Assembly: GCA_965601665.1 (NCBI GenBank)
Contig: OZ271833.1
Span: 992,001-1,056,000 of the forward strand
Direction: 5' to 3'
Source of the DNA: JANQNX01 sp965601665
Lineage (GTDB): Bacteria > Pseudomonadota > Gammaproteobacteria > Eutrophobiales > Eutrophobiaceae
Length of the DNA stretch: 64,000 bases
Shown: positions 60,860 through 64,000 of the stretch, in pieces
Layout of the letters: each line of letters opens with the position of its first letter
How positions within the stretch are numbered: position 1 is the first letter of the stretch
Notes under the pieces: model-generated
What the model was told of the DNA's origin: nothing
Database searches by the model: none
Seen by the model: only the letters and a program-made list of their open reading frames with translations
Position numbers and translations under genes: made by a program

Positions 60860-62155
60860 TTAGATAGCGTTTTCTGAATAAGTTGCACGATGCTTCAGGA
60901 AAGCAGCGAATATATACATGATTTTCGCAACGTTGCCCTGATTAGATTCTATAACCTGGCGGGCATTTTCACCAGAATCATGCCGTAAATTGGCATTTTC
61001 AAAGAACCGGCAGACCTGTTCGCCCAGGTCTGCAACAGACATGACGACCCTTAGACCACCGGCTTCTTTTAATAACCGGGTAGCTTCAACAAAATTATAC
61101 GTGTACGGACCGGCCAGGACAGGAATGCCAAGACTGGCTGGTTCCAGCATGTTCTGGCCGCCACGATTGATAAGGCTGCCACCAACAAATGCCACCTGTG
61201 ACGCGGCATAGTGTGGCGGCAGTTCACCCAGGGTATCCAGCAGGAAGACCTGGTCCGCAGGAGAAAATGGAAGGTTTGACGTCCTCGTAACATAAGACAG
61301 TGAGCGGTCATCACACAACGCCGCGACCCTGATACAACGGTCTGGATGCCGGGGAGCCAATATCAATACTGCATCAGGGTGTCGTTCAAGCACCATTCGA
61401 TGCGCATCGAGAACCGTTTCCTCCTCTCCCTCCTGGGTGCTTGCGGCCATCCAGATATGCCGATTGTTGGAAAAAAAACGTCTGAGCACCTCGGCCTGCT
61501 CAGATACACTCCGGGGTACAGAGACATCAAACTTGAGATTGCCGGTAACCCTGACATTGTCCTTGTCCATGCCCAGGGAAACAAAACGTTCGGCATCATT
61601 TTCAGTCTGTGCCGCTACAAGTGAAATAGAGCGCAATGTATTTCGCGTGAAATTTCCCACCCGGCGATAGTTGGCAGCTGATTTTTCGCTCAGACGTGCG
61701 TTAATAAGTAATACGGGAATATTTCTTTGCTGACATTCAAAACAGAGGTTAGGCCATATTTCTGTTTCCATAATGATCAATAATTCAGGTCTGATTCTGT
61801 CCAGTGTGCGTTTTACGATCGTTGATAAATCAAAAGGAAAATAAAGGTGTTTGATGTCATCACCAAAGTGCATGTGCAGGGTTTGCGCACCGGTTGGCGT
61901 TACTGTCGTAATCAGCAATTGATAACCAGGATATTGCTGAATTAGTTTGGTAATGACCGGTGTAGCCGCATTGACTTCGCCAACGGATACGGCATGCAAC
62001 CAGATGACCGGTAACTCCGCGTTGCGCCAGTCAAATACGCCAAGCCTTTCCTGCCAGCGCTGACGATATGCAGGGTTTTTGAAACCGAGTATAAACAGGC
62101 GTAACAACGCAAATGGCAACAATAGTAATAGTATTAAACTGTAAAAAATGCGCAC
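60860..62155 (-). CDS. waaA: 3-deoxy-D-manno-octulosonic acid transferase
   Basis: Transfers Kdo to lipid IVA in lipopolysaccharide synthesis at the inner membrane. 431 residues: N-terminal hydrophobic anchor (about 3-24), LHAVSVGEVNAA with the catalytic Glu, LIIMETEIWPNL, MAASTQEGEEE, LAPRHPDR, and FVGGSLINRGGQNMLEPASLG. Normal length and intact motifs. Marks a Gram-negative outer membrane. Confidence 0.97.
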   Translation of the reverse strand: MRIFYSLILLLLLPFALLRLFILGFKNPAYRQRWQERLGVFDWRNAELPVIWLHAVSVGEVNAATPVITKLIQQYPGYQLLITTVTPTGAQTLHMHFGDDIKHLYFPFDLSTIVKRTLDRIRPELLIIMETEIWPNLCFECQQRNIPVLLINARLSEKSAANYRRVGNFTRNTLRSISLVAAQTENDAERFVSLGMDKDNVRVTGNLKFDVSVPRSVSEQAEVLRRFFSNNRHIWMAASTQEGEEETVLDAHRMVLERHPDAVLILAPRHPDRCIRVAALCDDRSLSYVTRTSNLPFSPADQVFLLDTLGELPPHYAASQVAFVGGSLINRGGQNMLEPASLGIPVLAGPYTYNFVEATRLLKEAGGLRVVMSVADLGEQVCRFFENANLRHDSGENARQVIESNQGNVAKIMYIFAAFLKHRATYSENAI

Positions 62156-62310
62156 TGGTTGGATAATGGGCAGATTATAATTTAAGGCCTTGAGATAATG
62201 GCTTACACTTCAGATATGTATTCAATTTACTTTCACCGATGGGCAGACGTACACGCTGGCCTGATAGCTTATGCAGAGAATTTTAGCATACGATAATTGT
62301 CATAGTATTA

Positions 62311-63036
62311 ATGAAACATATAAAAACACTACTTCTCTCTATCTCCCTTTCAGTCATGGGCAACAGTGTTGTGCTGGCAGATGTGCCTGCCTTATTTGAA
62401 GTCAGTTACACGCTGTACACGAATGATTTCAAGGTCGGCCTGATGGAAAGAAAAATGACGATGCTTGATAAAAACAACTACCTGTTTCATTCCGTAAGCA
62501 AGACAACAGGATTGGCTGCTTTTTTCAGAAAGGACCGAATCGTTGAACAAAGTAAATGGTCGTACACCGACCAGGGGTTTATGCCGCTGTCGTACCAGTA
62601 CCAGCATACCGGTGGCAAGAAAGACCGTTTTGTAGACATTACATTTAACTGGGACAATAAGCAGATTGTAAACAAGGTCAACGATTCCACGTGGCACATG
62701 GATTTACAAACCGGGATCCTGGATAAGCTGCTATACCAGTTGACCATTATGGCAGATTTAAAAAATGGCAAGGTGCCAGAGACGTATACGATTGCCGACG
62801 GCGGCAAAATCAAAAATTATCATTTTGAACACGTCGCAGATGAAGTTATCAATACGCCGCTAGGCGAATTGAAAGCCATGAAAATAGAAAGGCGCAAGGA
62901 AAACACTGACCGTAAAACATGGCTATGGTGTGCTTATGAACTGGATTTTTTACCAATAAAAGTGGTCATCACTGAAAAAGAAGGTCGACTAATCACGGCA
63001 CGTATCAAGGATTTTAGGAAAACCCCAGGCAATTGA
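62311..63036 (+). CDS. DUF3108 periplasmic protein
   Basis: A 241-residue exported protein (signal ends VVLA|DVP). The fold is the DUF3108 lipocalin-like barrel: FEVSYTLYTNDFKVGLMERKM, HSVSKTTGLAAFF, and the C-terminal KTWLWCAYELDFLPIKVVI. The family is common in Gammaproteobacteria and its function is unknown. Divergent from waaA and convergent with dsbC, with seven bases between stops. Confidence 0.88.
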   Translation: MKHIKTLLLSISLSVMGNSVVLADVPALFEVSYTLYTNDFKVGLMERKMTMLDKNNYLFHSVSKTTGLAAFFRKDRIVEQSKWSYTDQGFMPLSYQYQHTGGKKDRFVDITFNWDNKQIVNKVNDSTWHMDLQTGILDKLLYQLTIMADLKNGKVPETYTIADGGKIKNYHFEHVADEVINTPLGELKAMKIERRKENTDRKTWLWCAYELDFLPIKVVITEKEGRLITARIKDFRKTPGN

Positions 63037-63043
63037 CTACTGT

Positions 63044-63748
63044 TTATTTCTGCATGTTTTTTATCAGCGTATCGGGGGGCATGTATCCCGGTATTGCCTG
63101 GCCATTTTCCATGTAGATTGCCGGTGTGCCTCTTACTCCCAGTTGCTTGCCAAGTGCATATTGCCTGGCGACCGGGCTATCGCAGGACTTGCTTTCAATA
63201 CGCTGGTTGTTCTTGGCGAGCGTGAGCGCTTCCTGTTTATCTTCAGCACACCAGACTGACTCCATCTCTTTTCCTGTCGCAGAGTTAACACCGGCACGCG
63301 GGTATGCGAGGTAACGAACTGTTACGCCTCTTTTGTTCAGTTCAGGTACATCCTGATGAAGCTTGCGACAATAACCACAATCAATGTCGGTGAAAACATA
63401 GATGGACTCACCAGGTTGAGACGCGGCAAATTCGATGTACTCGTTTTTATCCAGGCTTTTTAATAACCCTATCCTGTTTTCAGAACGGACATCTTCGGTC
63501 AGGTTTCGGCGTTCGTTTATATCCAGCAAATCACCCTTGAGAACATAACGGCCATCGCCCGTCATGTAGATGACATCAGGTCCAATCACTACCTGGTAAA
63601 TTCCATCGATTGGCGTCGAACGAATGTTGTTTACTTCAACGTCAGGCAAAAGCGTGGCCAGACCCTGCCTGATATCTTCCTCCGTGTTGTCGGCATAAAC
63701 AGTCGCAGACATGAACAGCGCCAGAAAAAAAACAACGCCAATATTCAT
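63044..63748 (-). CDS. dsbC: thiol:disulfide interchange protein DsbC
   Basis: Periplasmic disulfide isomerase/reductase. Signal peptide, N-terminal dimerisation domain, then a thioredoxin fold with the CGYC active site (TDIDCGYCRKLH), a cis-Pro in GVRGTPAIYM, and a second disulfide from WCAED and KSCDS. ATG 63748 (GAGG upstream) gives 234 residues; an ATG at 63763 is also in frame. Its presence fits a cell with many disulfide-containing periplasmic enzymes, such as XoxF. Confidence 0.95.
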   Translation of the reverse strand: MNIGVVFFLALFMSATVYADNTEEDIRQGLATLLPDVEVNNIRSTPIDGIYQVVIGPDVIYMTGDGRYVLKGDLLDINERRNLTEDVRSENRIGLLKSLDKNEYIEFAASQPGESIYVFTDIDCGYCRKLHQDVPELNKRGVTVRYLAYPRAGVNSATGKEMESVWCAEDKQEALTLAKNNQRIESKSCDSPVARQYALGKQLGVRGTPAIYMENGQAIPGYMPPDTLIKNMQK

Positions 63749-63884
63749 CGTGTAAAACCTCATTTGTTGAATCGGGGTGCATGATATCAGACCCGCTGTC
63801 GTGCTGTCCGTTCCGGGATTACTGGTAATTGCGTTTATGCATACGCGGACGCAGTTTCCATGCTAAAGTTTGTGGCACAACATT

Positions 63885-64000
63885 ATGAATAGCATGGCAG
63901 AACAATTTCCCACTGAAACCACGCTGGAACTTGGCTACGTACTTGATCTACTTGAAAAAGATGGACTGATTAAGCAACAACAACGAACCCGGCTTGAACA
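63885..64000 (+). CDS. start of a gene cut by the window edge (possibly GspE/PilB-type ATPase)
   Basis: ATG at 63885 opens a frame that runs off the right edge after 38 codons, beginning MNSMAEQFPTETTLELGY and continuing with VLDLLEKDGLIKQQQRTRLE. The LLxxDGLIxxxQ pattern resembles the N-terminal domain of type II secretion or type IV pilus ATPases. Too short to be sure. Confidence 0.45.
   Translation, partial: MNSMAEQFPTETTLELGYVLDLLEKDGLIKQQQRTRLE

Noticed and set aside
1..64000. CRISPR arrays, rRNA, tRNA and insertion sequences
   Set aside because: I saw no regular direct repeats with spacers, no tRNA-like cloverleaf or CCA end, no rRNA text and no transposase-like protein. Short or diverged cases could be missed by eye.

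Overview
The window looks like a chromosomal segment of a gammaproteobacterial methylotroph. The housekeeping genes (metR, nrdAB with NrdR boxes, waaA, dsbC, ppdK) are of gammaproteobacterial type. More than a third of the window codes for C1 oxidation: a lanthanide-type methanol dehydrogenase (xoxF), the tetrahydromethanopterin (H4MPT) pathway, synthesis genes for H4MPT and methanofuran, the formyltransferase/hydrolase complex and a NAD-linked formate dehydrogenase. No methane monooxygenase gene is present here, so methanotrophy cannot be judged. Genus and order are not resolved.

Layout. 1-4.0 kb: an ABC exporter cut by the window edge, a small secreted protein, and a bufferin-type copper-buffering RiPP operon (bufA-bufB-bufC, minus strand). 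4.3-9.5 kb: a visibly AT-rich island with a large HD plus GHKL-ATPase protein meeting, tail to tail, a DGQHR-domain protein and a membrane protein; this looks like a conflict/defence cassette I cannot match to a named system. 9.5-20.6 kb: an orphan molybdopterin oxidoreductase, a Fur box serving a divergent pair (unknown gene versus a MoxR ATPase-ppdK-VWA operon), a REC-TPR/histidine kinase pair, and metR. 20.6-26.6 kb: nrdAB behind two DnaA boxes and tandem NrdR boxes, a hairpin-rich 3' region, and a chemoreceptor. 26.7-38 kb: a methanofuran/H4MPT synthesis operon (mfnD-mfnF-pabB-mfnE type), a divergent HisA-like gene, fae, and an mptG-mtdB-ATP-grasp-mch-ATP-grasp-citG-like operon. 38.2-54.5 kb: two complete but different formyl-methanofuran modules, then formate dehydrogenase. 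54.5-60.8 kb: the xoxF region. 60.8-64 kb: waaA, a DUF3108 protein, dsbC and the first codons of another gene.

The main point of interest is 38.2-50 kb. The first module (fwdD-fwdB-fwdA-ftr-fwdC-ferredoxin-ferredoxin:NADP reductase) has a FwdB that keeps the active-site cysteine and has the molybdopterin-binding FwdD subunit, as in archaeal formylmethanofuran dehydrogenase. The second (fhcB-A-D-C) is the usual bacterial hydrolytic complex, whose FhcB has methionine at the active-site position, and it runs straight into a NAD-linked formate dehydrogenase. Read together, formyl-methanofuran appears to have two fates: direct oxidation to CO2 with electrons passed through a 7Fe ferredoxin to NADP, or hydrolysis to formate followed by NADH formation. 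The wiring is inferred; the sequence features behind it are visible.

Upstream in the pathway, XoxF would oxidise methanol in the periplasm. The neighbouring genes encode XoxJ and a type-1 copper protein, with no cytochrome c gene beside xoxF, so a cupredoxin may be the electron acceptor. Fae, MtdB and Mch then carry formaldehyde to formyl-H4MPT, and Ftr/FhcD moves the formyl group to methanofuran.
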